Assembly (NCBI GenBank): GCA_039545295.1
Contig: BCIK01000030.1
Location: forward strand, 1 to 64,000
Reading direction: 5' to 3'
Source of the DNA: Udeniomyces pyricola
Lineage: Eukaryota; Basidiomycota; Tremellomycetes; Cystofilobasidiales; Mrakiaceae
DNA length: 64,000 bases
Under the pieces are notes generated by a model. That model was not told where the DNA came from. It did no database searches and was given only the letters and a program-made list of their open reading frames with translations. This document shows positions 11,874 through 28,849 of this stretch, in pieces (position 1 is the stretch's first letter; each line of letters begins with the position of its first letter). Made by a program: the position numbers and the translations under genes.

Positions 11874-14800
11874 TTAGTACTTGTGGGTCTGGTCCTTGTC
11901 GTGGAGACCCTCGGCGATACCTTGAATACAAAGAAACCAGGTAGATCACGGGAAGATAAGGGGGGGGGGGAGAGAGAGAGAGAAGGAGATAGGCGTAAGA
12001 CCGAATGTACGTGCATCCCCAAACGCGGGGCATGACAGCTAAGCGAAAGCCACGCAAGACGAATAGATGAATCGATTGATACAAAAACAAAGGGACGACT
12101 CACCGGTTCGACCACCCATGAGCTCAACGAGCGCTCGGATATCCTTCCACCAAACGTTCTTTCCCCTCCTGTTCTTCATGTCGGTCTCCTTCACGACGTC
12201 CGCGACAGGGGCGAACAAAATCTTGGACGACTGAATCGTAATGACCGCGGCGGATTCCTTTCGGTACTTGACCTTTTCTCCGCTCTTGGGATCATCGACG
12301 AGCGTCGCCCTTCGTTGATGAACGTTATGAGCGACTCCACCGGAATGGTGCGAGCTGTTCGCTTTAGCGGCCGCCAGAGGGTGGTTCGCATCGGGAACGT
12401 AACGCGTGTTGTGGTGTTGCTCGAGGAATTGCATGCACTTGTTCGCCAATCGGACGGCTCGAGCTCGGTCGAGAGGAGAGGGCGTTCCACCTTGGAGGGT
12501 ATGACCGAGCGAGGCAGATCGGGCATCAAAGAGCTCGGCACCTTCTTCCTTGAGAATGTTGGTGAGGAACTCGGTGGTGTAGACAGAGGACGATTTCTCG
12601 TTTCTGAGGAGGATGGAGAAACAGAAGAAGAGATGGTTGGTGGTAGATGAGTCATCCAGTACGAACGCTCGGAAACACGCAACAAAGAGAGACTACTCAC
12701 CGAATGATGAGTCGACCCTCGCTCTTGCCCTGCTCGTCAAGCTCGTATCGCTTTCGGAGGAACTGAACGTCGGTTCGGAGAAGGTCGAGCGAGACGCCAC
12801 ATTCGGGGGTGTAGACAATGACGGCTCCGACCTAAGGTTTGACCAAGCGAGGAAAAAAAAGAAGAAGAAAAGTAAGCTTCCAAACGCATTGAAAAAAGAA
12901 ATCTTCAAGGGCAAAAAAAAGCACCCAAAAAGAAGAAGAAAATACTATCGACAAAGAAGACTTACAGCAAGGGCACCGAGCGCGGCAATGTATCCACACT
13001 TTCCACCAGCCGTCTCGACGACAAAGACCCTGTTCCTGCTAGCCGACGCACTCTGCTTGATGGCATCGCAGGCGTCGACGAGTGCGTTGAGCGATGTGTC
13101 CGATCCGAGCGAGAACTCCGTAAGCGGGACGTTGTTGGAGATGGTCGCAGGGAGATGGACCATCGGGATGTGGAATGACGGGTAAGCCTCTCGAGCCTTC
13201 TCGAGGATGAGCAATGAGTTGTACGCCTCGAAACCACCGATGAGCATGAAGGCATCGAAGCGGTATCGCTGGAACGCTCCAGCGACTTCTCCGAGGTCGA
13301 TGTCGGGAAGCGTTCGGTTCGTGCCGAGTTCGGATCCACCTCGGGTCGTCCAACCGTCGACTCGAAGCCAATCGAGCTCCGAGACGTTGTCATCAAGGAG
13401 ACCGTTGAAACCGTTGTAAACGGCGAACGGGGTGTGGCCACGAGAGAGGCAGTATCGGACAGCTTGTCGGGTAGCCGCGTTCATACCTCCGGCGGGCGCA
13501 CCAACGCTGTTCAGATCAAGCGAAGATGAGAGGTGACAGGTCAGCTTCCAATCAGACAACGTGTCGACCGGCAAAGTAAGAAATCGTAGTCAACGCTAGC
13601 CGTCAATTCATCTCTCGCGTGAAGACTTACTGGATGATTCCGACTCGCATGCGCTGGTTTTCGGGAAGAAGGAATCGCTCATCCTGAGTCGATGACGCAA
13701 CGAACGAGTCGAGCATCTCGACAAATTCAGCGTCTCGGAGCGAGACAGCCTTGTTCCAGTCTCGGTTCTCGATAGCGGTCGCAACGGCTTGAGTCTAGGG
13801 CATTTGCAAGAAAAGTCGGTCAGTTCCACAAGCGAGGGGGCAACGACGGCCAGACGACCTTGGGGACGTACGAGTTCCACGGCCTTGTTCAAGGGGTTCC
13901 TGACAATCTTGTTCTCGACAATGCCGATGACATAACTCGGGTCCGCCGGGGTAGCCTCCAAAACGGCGTTGACAGCCTCGACACCTTGGAGCGTCGCGAG
14001 GATTCGATCCCACGCGCACGGGACACCACCTCGCTGGGTGTGACCGAGGGTGGTCACTCGGGTATCAAGACCGAGTCGGTCAGTCAGGACATCCTTGATA
14101 TAGTCGGCCTTGATAGGCTTGAGGTTGCGGTCGAGGGCTCCCTCGGCGACGATGACGATGGACTTTCTCTTGCCGATCTTTCGGTGCTATTGAGAGAAAC
14201 GAGGGAAGGGAGATGAGAAGAAGATGCGCTTTGAGCGTACAGTAAGTGATTGAAGAAAGAAGAAAGAGGTCGATGAGAAAGTCGGAATTGAAACGTACGC
14301 CCTTAAGGACTCGGCACATCTCATCCTCCCAAGCGTCCTCCTTTGGCGGCTGCTCAGGGATGAAAACAAAGTCGGCTCCAGTCCTGCATGATTTTGTGGG
14401 TGGCAGATGGGTTCAGGCGAACAACGATTTACATCAGCGGCTGCATCCAGTAAAGAAGATGTGAAGGGGTCGTATCTTGGGAACGAAAGAGCGTTCCAGT
14501 ACGAAATCGCAATCTTGGGTTTACAGCAGAACTCACGAGACACCAGCGAGAAGCGCGAGCCAACCACAGTGACGACCCATAACCTCGACAACGAACGCTC
14601 GCGAGTGAGAACTGGCAGTGGACGAGATGGAGTCGACGGCCTCGCAGATTCGGTGAAGAGCGGTGAGACCACCGATGGTCAAGTCGGTCATGGCCATATC
14701 GTTGCTGGATAACGAGAAAGAAAAAAAGAGGGACGTGTCAGGTGAATTAGCTTTTGAAGCAAATGTGTTCATCCTGGCGAGCAGTCCTTTATATCATCCG

Positions 14801-16411
14801 TAAGACGTACTCGATGGATCCAACGAGACCAACAATGTTGAGATGTCCGTGCCTCTCAGCCTGGACCTCGGTAATCTTGCCTATCAACCCGCAATAAAAC
14901 AGAACGACGGTTCAGATGCGTTCCATGAAGTCAGTTATAGGAACAACGTCATCAGGGATATCATCACGAGAAATCTGGACGAGGCAAGGAAGCAAACACT
15001 CACCCTCCTTCAAGAGGACCTCGACAATGCCAGTCCACTCCTTCCTCAGGAAATCAGCTCCAGTGAGCGATCCATCTCCACCGCAAACGACGAGACAGTC
15101 GATACCCTGCTCGATCAAGTGAAGGGCTCCGAGCTGTCGGCCCTCCTTAGTTCGGACTGAACGGTTATTGATAGGAAGGGAAGAAGTTGTACGAGAGGAG
15201 AGCAGGATTGTCAGCCAGACTGCTGAATCTGTGCATGCTCGTGGGCCCCCTTCCTATTCAAGACTCAAGCAACATACAAGCAGCTGAACGGGCCGTTCCG
15301 ATGAGGGTTCCTCCCTAGATAACAACCGAATGCGACAGAACAATGTCAGTCTTCAACGGTTTTTTCGCCATGCATCATCCTCTGCGCCACGCCCTTGTAC
15401 GCTTCGCGCTCCTGTTCCTTTGCCCGACTTGCCGCTTGCTCAGATAAGAACGCACCTCTCCAAGCCAACCTCCAACATCGTCCCACCCGACTCGGATGAT
15501 GTAATCGCCACCTCTGTGGTGTTCTCCCGCCTCGTTGGCGGCATCCTCGTCTTCGGGCGAGTCAAGAGCCTGGTACTTGAGCGCGAGGCCGGCACCGTAC
15601 GAAAGAGGCTGGTGAAGCTTGCCGTCGTTGTTGGAAGTCGGCAGGGGAACTTCGGCGGGGTCAACGGTTTCACCTCGAGGGGAAGGAGCTTGAGAGTGTT
15701 GAGGGGCGTTGCCTCGAACGAGACCTTCCCATCCTTCACGGACAACGTAAGTGTGGCAGCCTCTGAACGTGGAGAAACAGATGGCAGGGAAGCGGGAAAG
15801 GGATTGAAAGGGGAGGTACAAGTGGTGATGATGATGAGGTGAGTGGTACGTGGTGCCAACATGAGACAAAGGCAGAAGCAGTGATTGGGAAGAGGGTGAT
15901 GATGAGCCGTCGTGTTATTGAGAGAGATAGCAGTTGTCAGTAAGCTAGAGTTGGAAGAACAATGTGAAAGGGAGTGTAGAGGGGGGGGGGGGNGGGGGAG
16001 CGATGAAAGAGGGCAAAGGGGAAGGGGAAAGGGCGATGACGCCTCTTGGGGTGGTAGCGTAAGAAAGTCAAAACAACGAGTGCGCAACTGACCTCGCTAG
16101 ACCCATCCTGACGACGGATCGAACGGCAGCGTTCATGCCTAGTTCGAGATGTTGATGAATGGTTGGTCGAGGTAGGCATCGCCAAAGGTAGGGGTACAGA
16201 GTCAAATAGGCAGGCAGGCAGGCAGGCAGTCAGGAAGAAGGAAGGGGAAGATGGAAAAGGGTCAGATTACGAGTTGGGGACGACAGATTGGTGAGAGTGG
16301 TGTGATTTGGGTCGACTGACCTGCAGAGTCACCACCCGAGGTGAGAACGGCAAGCTTCCTGGGAGGAGCATCGAGCGAAGGAGGCGAGAAGAGATTGGGA
16401 AGCGAAGACAT
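11874..16411 (-). CDS. PFK1: ATP-dependent 6-phosphofructokinase (two-domain fungal type)
   Basis: This is the committed step of glycolysis: fructose-6-phosphate plus ATP to fructose-1,6-bisphosphate. The N terminus is [17 protein letters not shown], with ATG at 16411-16409. The first half shows [20 protein letters not shown] (nucleotide binding, split by an intron after GGDSA), [31 protein letters not shown] and the family signature [15 protein letters not shown]. The second, regulatory-type half begins [18 protein letters not shown] and includes [14 protein letters not shown] and [13 protein letters not shown]. This is the usual internal duplication of eukaryotic PFKs. It ends [11 protein letters not shown] with TAA at 11876-11874. 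At least eight introns are present. One, near 15900-16090, contains a G-run with an N at 15993. Downstream of [10 protein letters not shown] the first half carries an extra loop rich in E/D/A. Confidence 0.95.
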
Positions 16412-17576
16412 GTTGAAGGGGGATGGTTAAGGGTCAAGGGTCAAGGGTCAAGGGGAAGGTTCAGGAAGAGGACGAGGACGAGGACGAAAGTTGAGTCTTG
16501 GGGTGGAGGCGGAGATTGGGCTTGGCTTAATTGGCTTTTTGGCTGGGTTGACGTTTGACGCTGCTGCTCGCCTCTTTGGCTGAGTGGCTGATTGTCTGGC
16601 GTCTGACGGCCGGACTTGCTCGATGACCTCACTTCAGTTTATATAAGCACCTTCAGCTGCAGATAATTGGGAGAGCCCCTGATGGCATTAACTTAATCAT
16701 CGTCTCGATCGAACCGATCCCTATGAACACCACAAGCCACTCATACCACCAACCGATCACTCTACGCGACCCACAACGGCCAAGGTCGATGTATATATCA
16801 ACTACCCTACTAGCGCTCCACCTATCCTGGCCATCCATCCATCGATCGCGCGCTTGAGAATCATCAATTAAACGCACGCGTCAATCTCCTGAATTCATCA
16901 TTTATTTACCCCTGTAATCCGGCCGACTGCAGCCAGCCCACGTTCATCATGGCGCACACGTTAATTCGACTCCTGGCTGGTACTTGTCATGAGTCCAGTC
17001 TCGATAGCAGCTGAAGGATATGTATCACAAGGCCTTGATGATATATCCGGTGGATACATAGCATGCAGCGGAATATAGCAGGTAATCATTGTAAGCTCAT
17101 AAGTGAACCGTAGCGCCAGAAGCTTCCAGTGCCATGACGTGGCTCGTGATGAGGGCTTGTGAATTGTGTGACTTAGCTGACTAGAGGCGGTCGGTCGCGT
17201 AACATAATGTGTTAATGAATCTCTATAATTTTATAAATATATATTTGCATGCATATCAAATATGAACTTTGCATTGGATTTCGCTTGAGCCCATGATCGG
17301 TTGGATGGCCCCCCCCCCCCCCCCCCCTGGCCGTGTTGCTTGCTGCATGCTGATTGCCAGCGCGTCTCCCCCCCCCCCCCCCCCCCNNNNNNNNNNNNNN
17401 NNNNNCCCCCCCCCCCCCCCCATCGTCGCCTTCTTCCGTCTCCAACCGCAACCTGACATTCAGTCTGACATCGTCTCCTCATCGACCACGCCTCACCATC
17501 TGGCCCATCAATCCTCTTCAGTCTATCTACTCACCCATCGGCCCTTCTCTTCCGTCCTACCTCATCCCATTCTCCC
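16412..17576. promoter_or_regulatory. Divergent PFK1 / J-protein promoter with poly(C) and assembly gap
   Basis: These 1165 bases are upstream of both genes. A direct triplet repeat of ggtcaag units lies at about 16431-16453, just above PFK1. AT-rich DNA at 17200-17260 precedes two poly(C) tracts (about 17310-17327 and 17368-17386). The second abuts 19 Ns and continues as poly(C) to about 17420. The true length here is therefore unknown. No gene is seen. Confidence 0.55.
17387..17405. other. Assembly gap (19 N) inside a poly(C) tract
   Basis: A run of N is flanked directly on both sides by cytosine homopolymer. This is most simply a failure to read through the tract, so promoter distance for the downstream J-protein gene is uncertain. 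Single Ns inside G/C runs also occur at 15993, 31719 and 31722. Confidence 0.95.
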
Positions 17577-20118
17577 ATGGCCGACAACGACCAGCACGAC
17601 CGGGCGCTTCAAATCGCGCGCAACAAGCGCGAGACGGGAGATCTCGCGGGCGCCCTCCGGTTTGCGAAAAAGGCATCAGGCATGAAGGAAAGCAAGGAAG
17701 CCATCTTTCTCGTCGGACAGCTTGAAAAGGTCAGCTTCATACCAAGCACGGACAAGGTACTCAGCAACGACCGGTTTGACGCGGACGAGGGAACAAGAAG
17801 AGGGAGAAGAGAATATCAACGGGGCAACGGCGGATGAGCCGAGGATAATGAATCTTGGGAAGGAGGGGGGGGGGGGGAGAGAGGGGGCAGTGCTCGTTGC
17901 TACAGTCATCAGTGTTCTCATCAGGTCTCGGGGATATCCATCAGAATATGAATTCTCAGTCCTGACTCTTCTTCATCGATCTCTTTTCAAACAAGGACAT
18001 CGCCTCGGGAGGTTCCTCCACCTCGTCCACAACCGCAACCGACACCCAACCGACGGCCTCGTCAACGCACGCTCGACCAGGTCATGCTTCTTCGTCTTCC
18101 ACTCCTTCTTCCTCGTCCTCTTCCTCTCTCCCGAGACCGACCCGGCAGGCTTCGTCCTCAAGCAAACCCCCTGCCCCTGAAAAGAGGGATTACACCGCCG
18201 AGAACGTCACCGTCGTCAAGCGAGTTCGGGCCTGCAAGCCACACGAGTATTACGAGATCCTCTCACGTATGTTGTCCTCCTTTCGTCCTCTTCACACTGC
18301 CTTGACAACTTGATCGGATCTTGTTTGTTCCTACCAGAGGAAATATTGAGTTCATTCCTTGATTCTGACACCTTTGAACGCTTGTTTGTCCTGTTCGATA
18401 TAGTTGAAAAGTCGTGTTCGGATGGCGAGGTCAAAAAGGCGTATCGCAAGGTAAGGCTTCTTTCTGTCTCTTACCATCGGTCATTCACACGGGAATCTGA
18501 GGGAGTATGCTGGTAAACCGTAAGGGGCAAGGATAGTTGCGATGACTGACGTGTATTGTTTGTGTGGTCTGATACCGCAGCTCGCACTGGCCTTACATCC
18601 GGACAAGAAGTACGTGTCTTGATCGCTCTTGTGACTCGACAATCCCTCTGAGGAAGCGAGTGACAAGTCAACTGCCCATTTCGATTGAACATGGTGATGA
18701 TTAACATCGCGACATGTTCCTATTTTCGCTCTCTCAGCGGTGCTCCTGGAGCAGACGAAGCTTTCAAACGTACCTATGCCAACCTCTTTTCGTTGCGAAT
18801 CTTCTCCAGACTTTGAACAACCTTGCTAAACTCCATCGTCATCACCCTCATCATCACACCATCCTCCACATCCCTTCACTCTCTTCTTCTCGTCGGTTTG
18901 CTGCCTTTCCTCTGCAGTCGTATCGAAAGCCTTTCAGATCCTTTCTGACCCCGACAAGCGCGCCGTCTTCGATCGCCACGGCGGCGATCCTGATTCTCGT
19001 ACGCCCATGTCATCTTCCCGAGGCGGTGGGGGTATGCATGGTTTCGGGGGAGGGGGAGGATCGCCTTTCGGTGGAGGGGGAGGGGGAGATATGAATCCCG
19101 AAGATATCTTCAATGCGTTCTTTGGAGGGGGTGGGTTTGGTGGTGGGGGTGGATTCGGTCAGCCAACAAGTGAGTTACCCTTGACCTTCAGTCTCTTTCT
19201 TGTTCGATTCGTTGCGGAGGAAAGGATTGCTATGGATCAGACATGGCAATTCCTTTTTCTCGTTCTTCTCATTCACATGCATGTGATGAATTCGAATCTA
19301 AACATACCCTTATTTCTCTCTTCTGTCGTCTTCACCTTTTCTTTCCTCTCGCTTTCACTTCGCGTTTTTCTCAACCCTCCTCACCGCTGCCTTTTCATTC
19401 GAAAGCCTTCTCGTTTGGCTCCGGCGGCTTCAACCAACCCAACATTTACCGTACCCAAACCCGTCGTCGCCCTCAAGCTGCCGCCCCGACCGGTCCCCCA
19501 CCTTCCCTCTGGGTTCAACTCCTTCCACTCCTCTTCATCCTCGCTTTCTCTCTCGTTTCCTTCCTGCCGACGTTGCTCGACGATACGCCCGCCCCACCGT
19601 CTTACGCTTATGAACCCCATCCGCCGTCGTATACGACGTTGAGGACGACGTCCCAACACCAAATCCCTTATTACGTCGCCGACACGTTCTTTGAGCATCC
19701 GATCTATCAATCCGTACCCGAGACCCAGAGGGGCTCCACCCGAGAGAGTGCGTTTAGCCCAAAGATGAGAGGGTTTGAGAAGGACGTTGAGTTGGGCTGG
19801 GCGAGGGTGTTGCAAGGCCGATGCGCGAGTGAGAGGTCGGATAAGGAAAGGAAGATCCAACAGAATACGGGCGTCTTTGGGTTCGGAGCGGATTGGGCTG
19901 AAGTCAGTGGAGCTTTTTTTTTTTTATGTCCTCTTCTTTATGGGTTCTTGGGTCAGAAGTAGAGGAGCTTACCCTTTCTGCCTCTCTCTTTCTCTTTCTC
20001 TTCTCTTGTCTTTCGATGGGGGGCAATCTCCTTCCAGGTCAAGCGCCTTCAACGCGAACCCCTGTTGGCATGTGAGAAGCTGCAGAAGATGGGCTATCGG
20101 ACAGGAGTCCAATACTAG
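17577..20118 (+). CDS. ER-membrane DnaJ (Hsp40) protein, DNAJB12/Hlj1-like
   Basis: This is a J-protein that would recruit Hsp70 to the ER surface, as in ER-associated degradation. The N terminus (MADNDQHDRALQIARNKRE) looks like a short helical region. A Ser/Thr-rich linker follows. The J domain is CKPHEYYEILSLEKSCSDG, then KAYRKLALALHPDKNGAPGA, with the HPD motif intact. It is built from very small exons (about 29 and 32 nt for the HPDKN and GAPGADEAFK parts). A Gly/Phe-rich segment (about 19020-19165) follows. Then come a hydrophobic membrane segment (LWVQLLPLLFILAFSLVSFL) and a C-terminal region of the DUF1977 kind (IPYYVADTFFEHP). The protein ends KLQKMGYRTGVQY with TAG at 20116-20118. 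The architecture matches DNAJB12/DNAJB14 and yeast Hlj1-like proteins. An intron carries a 12-G tract near 17866. Confidence 0.9.
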
Positions 20119-20749
20119 AACACAAAAAAAAAAATTAGAAGAAGAAGAAAAAGAAGAAGAAGAGAAAGGGAAGAAGTCATTACCAGTCAGATTTTTTTTT
20201 TCTTTTTTTTTTTACTCTCCACCTCTTTCTCTTTTCCTTCGTCAAAGCGTTAGTACTACTACTACTATTTCAAAGTAGGTATCGTTGCCATCCTTGTTTC
20301 TTGTCTTTTTCTCCTTTTTTTTTCTTCTTCCTTCCCTCGATCTATTTCCTTCACCCTTTCTCCCCCCCCCCCCCTTCCCCCCCTCCTTCCTTCCTTTCTG
20401 ATTTGGGCATCTCTGTCTGTTCGTTCGTTCGTTTGTGTTCTTGGTTTCTCTTGTGTGTGTGTGTGTGTTTTTTTTTTCTTCTTCTTCTTTTTCTTCTTCT
20501 TCTTGTTGAATTGGGGCAGAGTGAGGGAGGGGGGGGGGGGGGGGGGGGCGGGGGTTTAGGCTCGGTTCGAAAGAAACATGATGCAAAGTCGGAAGTTGAA
20601 ATGCGAAAAACGAAAGTAAGAAGAAAAAAAAAAGGACAGTTTGGTCATGAGATGCGCTGTGAGAGCCCGATCGACGCATGATACAAGGGCCGAAATAGAT
20701 TGGGTGCAGTTCCAGTCAGCTCATGTTGGGATTTGGTACGAACTTGGAA

Positions 20750-20780
<31 letters not shown>

Positions 20781-21704
20781 GGGAGGCGCGGGTTGATGCC
20801 TACTTACTGTCTGATGATAGATCGAAGGACCGACTGGGGTTTCTCGCGGCAAATCACATCAGAGAACAGAGATTGAAAGGGGACCCGGGAGGGGGGGGCA
20901 TTGAACGGGACTGATTCCCGCCCGCGATCGCAGGACTGATATATATATATTTATTATACGTCGACGGTGAGACTATGATGGCTTTGCTGGTCATTCGTTC
21001 CGTCGGTCCACATCACATGCACGCATAGAGAGAGAGAGAAAAAAAGAGAGAGAGAATTAACGCAAAAGAAGAAAGAAAGAAAGAAAAAAAAAAGGATTCA
21101 TGCCATTCACTGGTGGGATTCGGTTTGGGTTAACAATAAACAAAAAAAAAACAAAAAAAGGAGGAGGAGAAGGAGGAGAAGAAGAAGAAACTAAAAAGGA
21201 AGGGGGATCAAACGGAAAAAGGCAAAGAGAACAAGAGAAAAAAGGGGGGGGGGGAGGAGAAACGATGAGTGGGTGTGGGTGAGGAGACTTGGCGAAGGGA
21301 AGGAGGAGCAGAAAGAAGAACGATTTCGATCGATCTGGCAAAAGATTTAGAGAGAGAAAAAAACACGGGGGCAGATAGGAAGAGAAGGAAGGGGGGGGGG
21401 GAAGAAATAGTGAAAAGGGATAGTTTCCAAGGAAAAGGAGTGATGTTGAAACGGCCAAAATGTTTTCGTTTTTTTTTGGGGGGAAGGGGGGGGGGGAGGA
21501 ATGTATCAATCATCATCATAGTATCCTGCTGGATGATTGACATGAAACCCCTTTGGTTGAGGAAGGAGTTCGTTGTTTCTTCTGTATGTTTTTTTTTGTT
21601 TTTGTTTTTCTTTCTTCAGCAGAAGCTTTGGGGATGCACATCCGATACTTACTTTCGCAGCAGCAGCGAGCGAACAAGAAACAGAGCACAAGGAGATGGA
21701 ACAA

Positions 21705-21738
<34 letters not shown>

Positions 21739-21755
21739 GAGATGAGAGACGACTT
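20119..21755. other. Convergent J-protein / PAP1 3' region rich in G-runs and GA repeats
   Basis: This 1.6-kb gene-free stretch is made largely of low-complexity DNA. It has poly(C) near 20362, poly(G) near 20529-20548, a 30-base G-run at 20750-20779, purine repeats (AG)n near 21028-21055 and 21703-21738, and several A-runs. Frames through it translate to Pro/Phe/Lys-rich nonsense. Confidence 0.6.
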
Positions 21756-25680
<3,925 letters not shown>

Positions 25681-25937
25681 GATGGGACGGGTGGGAAGTA
25701 GGTTGGGGGACGATGTGGTGGGACGATGTAGATGATGGACGATGGAGGATATAGGATATAGGATATACGATGGATCGTGTTCAACACCTCACGCTTTCAT
25801 CCATCATATCAATCCATCCATCATCATCAGCTTTGGGCCTGCCCTCTCCACGTTTTCTTCCCCTGCTAAGATTAAGCTGCTGTAGTACATAACCACGTTC
25901 AACCATCAACGCCACCGCCACCTACGTTCCTTTGCTC
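25681..25937. promoter_or_regulatory. Short bidirectional promoter between PAP1 and UBA4
   Basis: Only 257 bases separate the two start codons, so the two promoters must overlap. The region has a threefold GGATATA direct repeat at about 25747-25767 and several ATCCATC copies near 25797-25826. No recognised factor site is claimed. Confidence 0.6.
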
Positions 25938-28849
25938 ATGCCATCCAACCCTCAGCTCAATCAAGAGATCGCCGACCTCGAAACCCGCCTCGGTATCCTG
26001 CGCGAAGGAGCCCGACGGCTTGAAGCGACGACGTCGTCCAACCTCGACTCTGGCCTCCATGTTATTGCTGCTTCTAGTGTTCCTCCCGCCGCACACGCTC
26101 CCAGCTCTCACACCTTGCTGCCCCGCATGGCAGACACCGGTCGACCCATGGAGCTCGAGGAATACGTGAGTTCGTCCTCCCTTGCCTTTTGATCAAAGTA
26201 GTGACGACAAATCATTATCTTGCTTACAACAACTAACCTGCGTGCTAACTCTTGGCATCATGCCTCTGCTTCAGCGCCGATACGGTCGACAAATGATCCT
26301 GCCAGGTGTCGGCTTGGACGGTTCGTCTCAGACCTCCGCCAAGTCCAGCCATCTTCATTGCATCATCATGTCAATCAATCGCCCATCCAAACTGACCGAG
26401 GTGTTACCTATATTCATGGCGTCCGTCGTCCCTGTGATCTCTCGCCTATGATTGCCTATTCTCTTCCTTTTCCTTTTCCTTTTCTCTTCTTGTTTGTTTA
26501 CAGGACAGCTCAGGCTTCGGAACGCCAAGGTCCTCGTAATCGGTGCTGGTGGTCTTGGATGTCCTACACTACAATATTTAGCAGGCGCCGGTGTGGGTGA
26601 GTTAGCATGAACACCGAATCTTTGCACTTCCACCTTCATCAGGTCATGACCACAATTTCGTCTTTGTCATGTCTATCGGATTCGTTGAAGCGAACGATCA
26701 AAAGTTGATGCAAAAATCTGATTTACTTGCTCCTTCGTGTCTGGATGGGACATATACAGGCACTATTGGGATCGTTGACCATGATACCGTCGAGCTCTCA
26801 AACCTTCACCGACAAATCCTCCATACCGAAGCCAGAGTAGGTTGGCTCAAGGTCGATTCCGCAAAAGCAGCTATTCAGAGGTAAGCTTGTTACCTACCGA
26901 TCTTTCTTGCATCTTTTGTTTCGTTCGAACCACCTGCCAAGATTGACGAGCTGATGAACGACGCAATCTCGTTCCATATTCCCCTTGCTTGTCAATCGTT
27001 CTTCACGACGAACATTTATTGACTATGAAACTCTCTTTTTACGTCCTTTCACCCGTCCACCTCTTTATCTTGACACTTCATCAGCATGAACTCTCTACTG
27101 AACATCACGACCTACCCTATCTCACTCGACCCAACCAACGCTCTCTCCCTTGTTTCCTCCTATGATCTCATCCTCGATTGCACCGATCTACCCCTGACGC
27201 GATATCTCATCTCCGATGCCTGCGTACTCGCCCGCAAGCCCCTTGTTTCCGGTGCTGCCCTCGGATTCAACGGTCAATTGGCCACGTACAATGCTGGGGA
27301 TGACGGACCGTGCTACCGATGCGTCTGGCCCAGAGTCGCGAGGGGACGGGCAGGAGGTGGAACGTGTGAGGAGGAAGGCGTCATGGGAGGTGTTACTGGG
27401 GTCATTGGGACGTTGATGGCATTGGAAGCGATTAAGAGAATCGTCGGGTTGATAGGTAAGTGAGAAACGAACTTTGTCTGGATGCTTGATAGAGGAGTTC
27501 GAAATTGAACGTGAACATCTCCCTTCCGGCCTTTTACCACTTATCATCTCTTTTCCTTACCCCTATATAAAAAACCTCTCCTTTCTCTGCTCCAGATTCT
27601 TCGAGCCCTCCAACACTGCTCATTTACTCCGCCCTTGGTACACCCCTCTTTCGATCCATCAAACTCCGCAAGCGTCAACCGACCTGTCGAGCTTGCGGTG
27701 ATCCCCCTCCGCCTCCCGTTGCTGCTGCTACCGCTGACGATCATCTCATGAGTTCCACCGACTCCACCACCATCGAGGCCTCTCCCAACGGCACCGTTGC
27801 TTCTTTGTCGACCAAGATCACCAATCTGGAGACTGAGGATTACGTGACGTTTTGTGGGGGCCAAGAGATGGATTGGACGAAAGAAGGTTTGGCGGAAAAG
27901 AAGGATCGAGTCGGGGTTAAAGTAAGTAGGCAACCTTCTCTTTCCCATCTCCACCATTCCCTCGCCCCCCTGTTGCTTCTCTTCTTCTAGAACGGCGACA
28001 GAGACGAAGTCGTTAATGCATTTGTAATTCGCTGTCTATATTGGAACTGATAATAAACTTTCTTCGTCTTTCTCTGTTCATCTCGATCGATGTGTCGGAA
28101 TCTATCAGGACCTTTATCATGCCCTTGAGGAAAGAAATTCGACCCAGAACCCATCTGATTCAACTACACCGTCATCATCATCATCTCCTTCAGTGTACCC
28201 CATGGTGATCGATACGCGTTCGCCAGAAGCGTTCTCGATCGCATCCATTTCAGGATCCATCAGTCAGTCCCCCTTTCCCTGCGTTCTTTCTCTCTCTCTC
28301 TCTTTAATTTTCAACTCCTACGATCAAATACCTACCTCGTTTGCCATTTCGTTCTCCAAACAACTCTTCCTTTCCTTCGTTCTTCTCACATATCCGTATC
28401 GGCCAATGTCACTGACGTAACGCTCTTATTTTCATGCACGCACACGTCTCAACCGTAACCCACCTACACACATATATATATATATGATAACTGACATTGG
28501 ACTTGAAGATATTCCACTTCAGACTCTCCTCTCCGACCCTCTCGCCGCTATCCCCTTTCCATCGGACCTCTCTCCAACGCCACCTCGGGTCCACGAGGGC
28601 GTGATGGAGAAACGGAGGATCTACCTAGTTTGTCGTCGAGGCAACGATAGTCAAGAAGCTGCTCAAGCTATTCGAGATCGTCTTGATCCTGCTCCCTCGA
28701 GTTCTTCTTCTTCTTCTTCTCGTTCGACGAGTGATGATGGGTCTTTTCGGGGACTGGGTGGCGTGGAAGTGGTGGATGTGAAAGGTGGATTGGAAGCTTG
28801 GGGGAGGGACATCAAAGGGGGTGAACTAGGCGGATGGCCTACGTATTGA
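25938..28849 (+). CDS. UBA4: Uba4/MOCS3: E1-like adenylyltransferase-sulfurtransferase
   Basis: This protein activates the ubiquitin-like Urm1 by adenylation and thiocarboxylation, feeding tRNA wobble-uridine thiolation and urmylation. The start [18 protein letters not shown] (ATG 25938) opens a short coiled-coil. The E1 domain shows [14 protein letters not shown], the nucleotide loop [36 protein letters not shown] and [15 protein letters not shown]. The Zn-binding pairs CYRC and CRAC and the adenylation-domain Cys in [15 protein letters not shown] are present. The C-terminal rhodanese domain has [19 protein letters not shown] and active-site Cys in [11 protein letters not shown], and ends [10 protein letters not shown]...GGWPTY. 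A poly-Ser stretch sits in the last exon. Order and motifs fit a complete Uba4. Confidence 0.95.

Noticed and set aside
11180..12127. Long minus-strand frame in the KEX2/PFK1 spacer
   Set aside because: The product is Phe/Ser/Leu-rich low complexity from a purine tract, and it overlaps the true PFK1 3' exons in another frame.
20242..21543. Pro/Phe/Lys-rich frames in the J-protein/PAP1 spacer
   Set aside because: They arise from homopolymer and GA-repeat DNA and show no domain or conserved motif.
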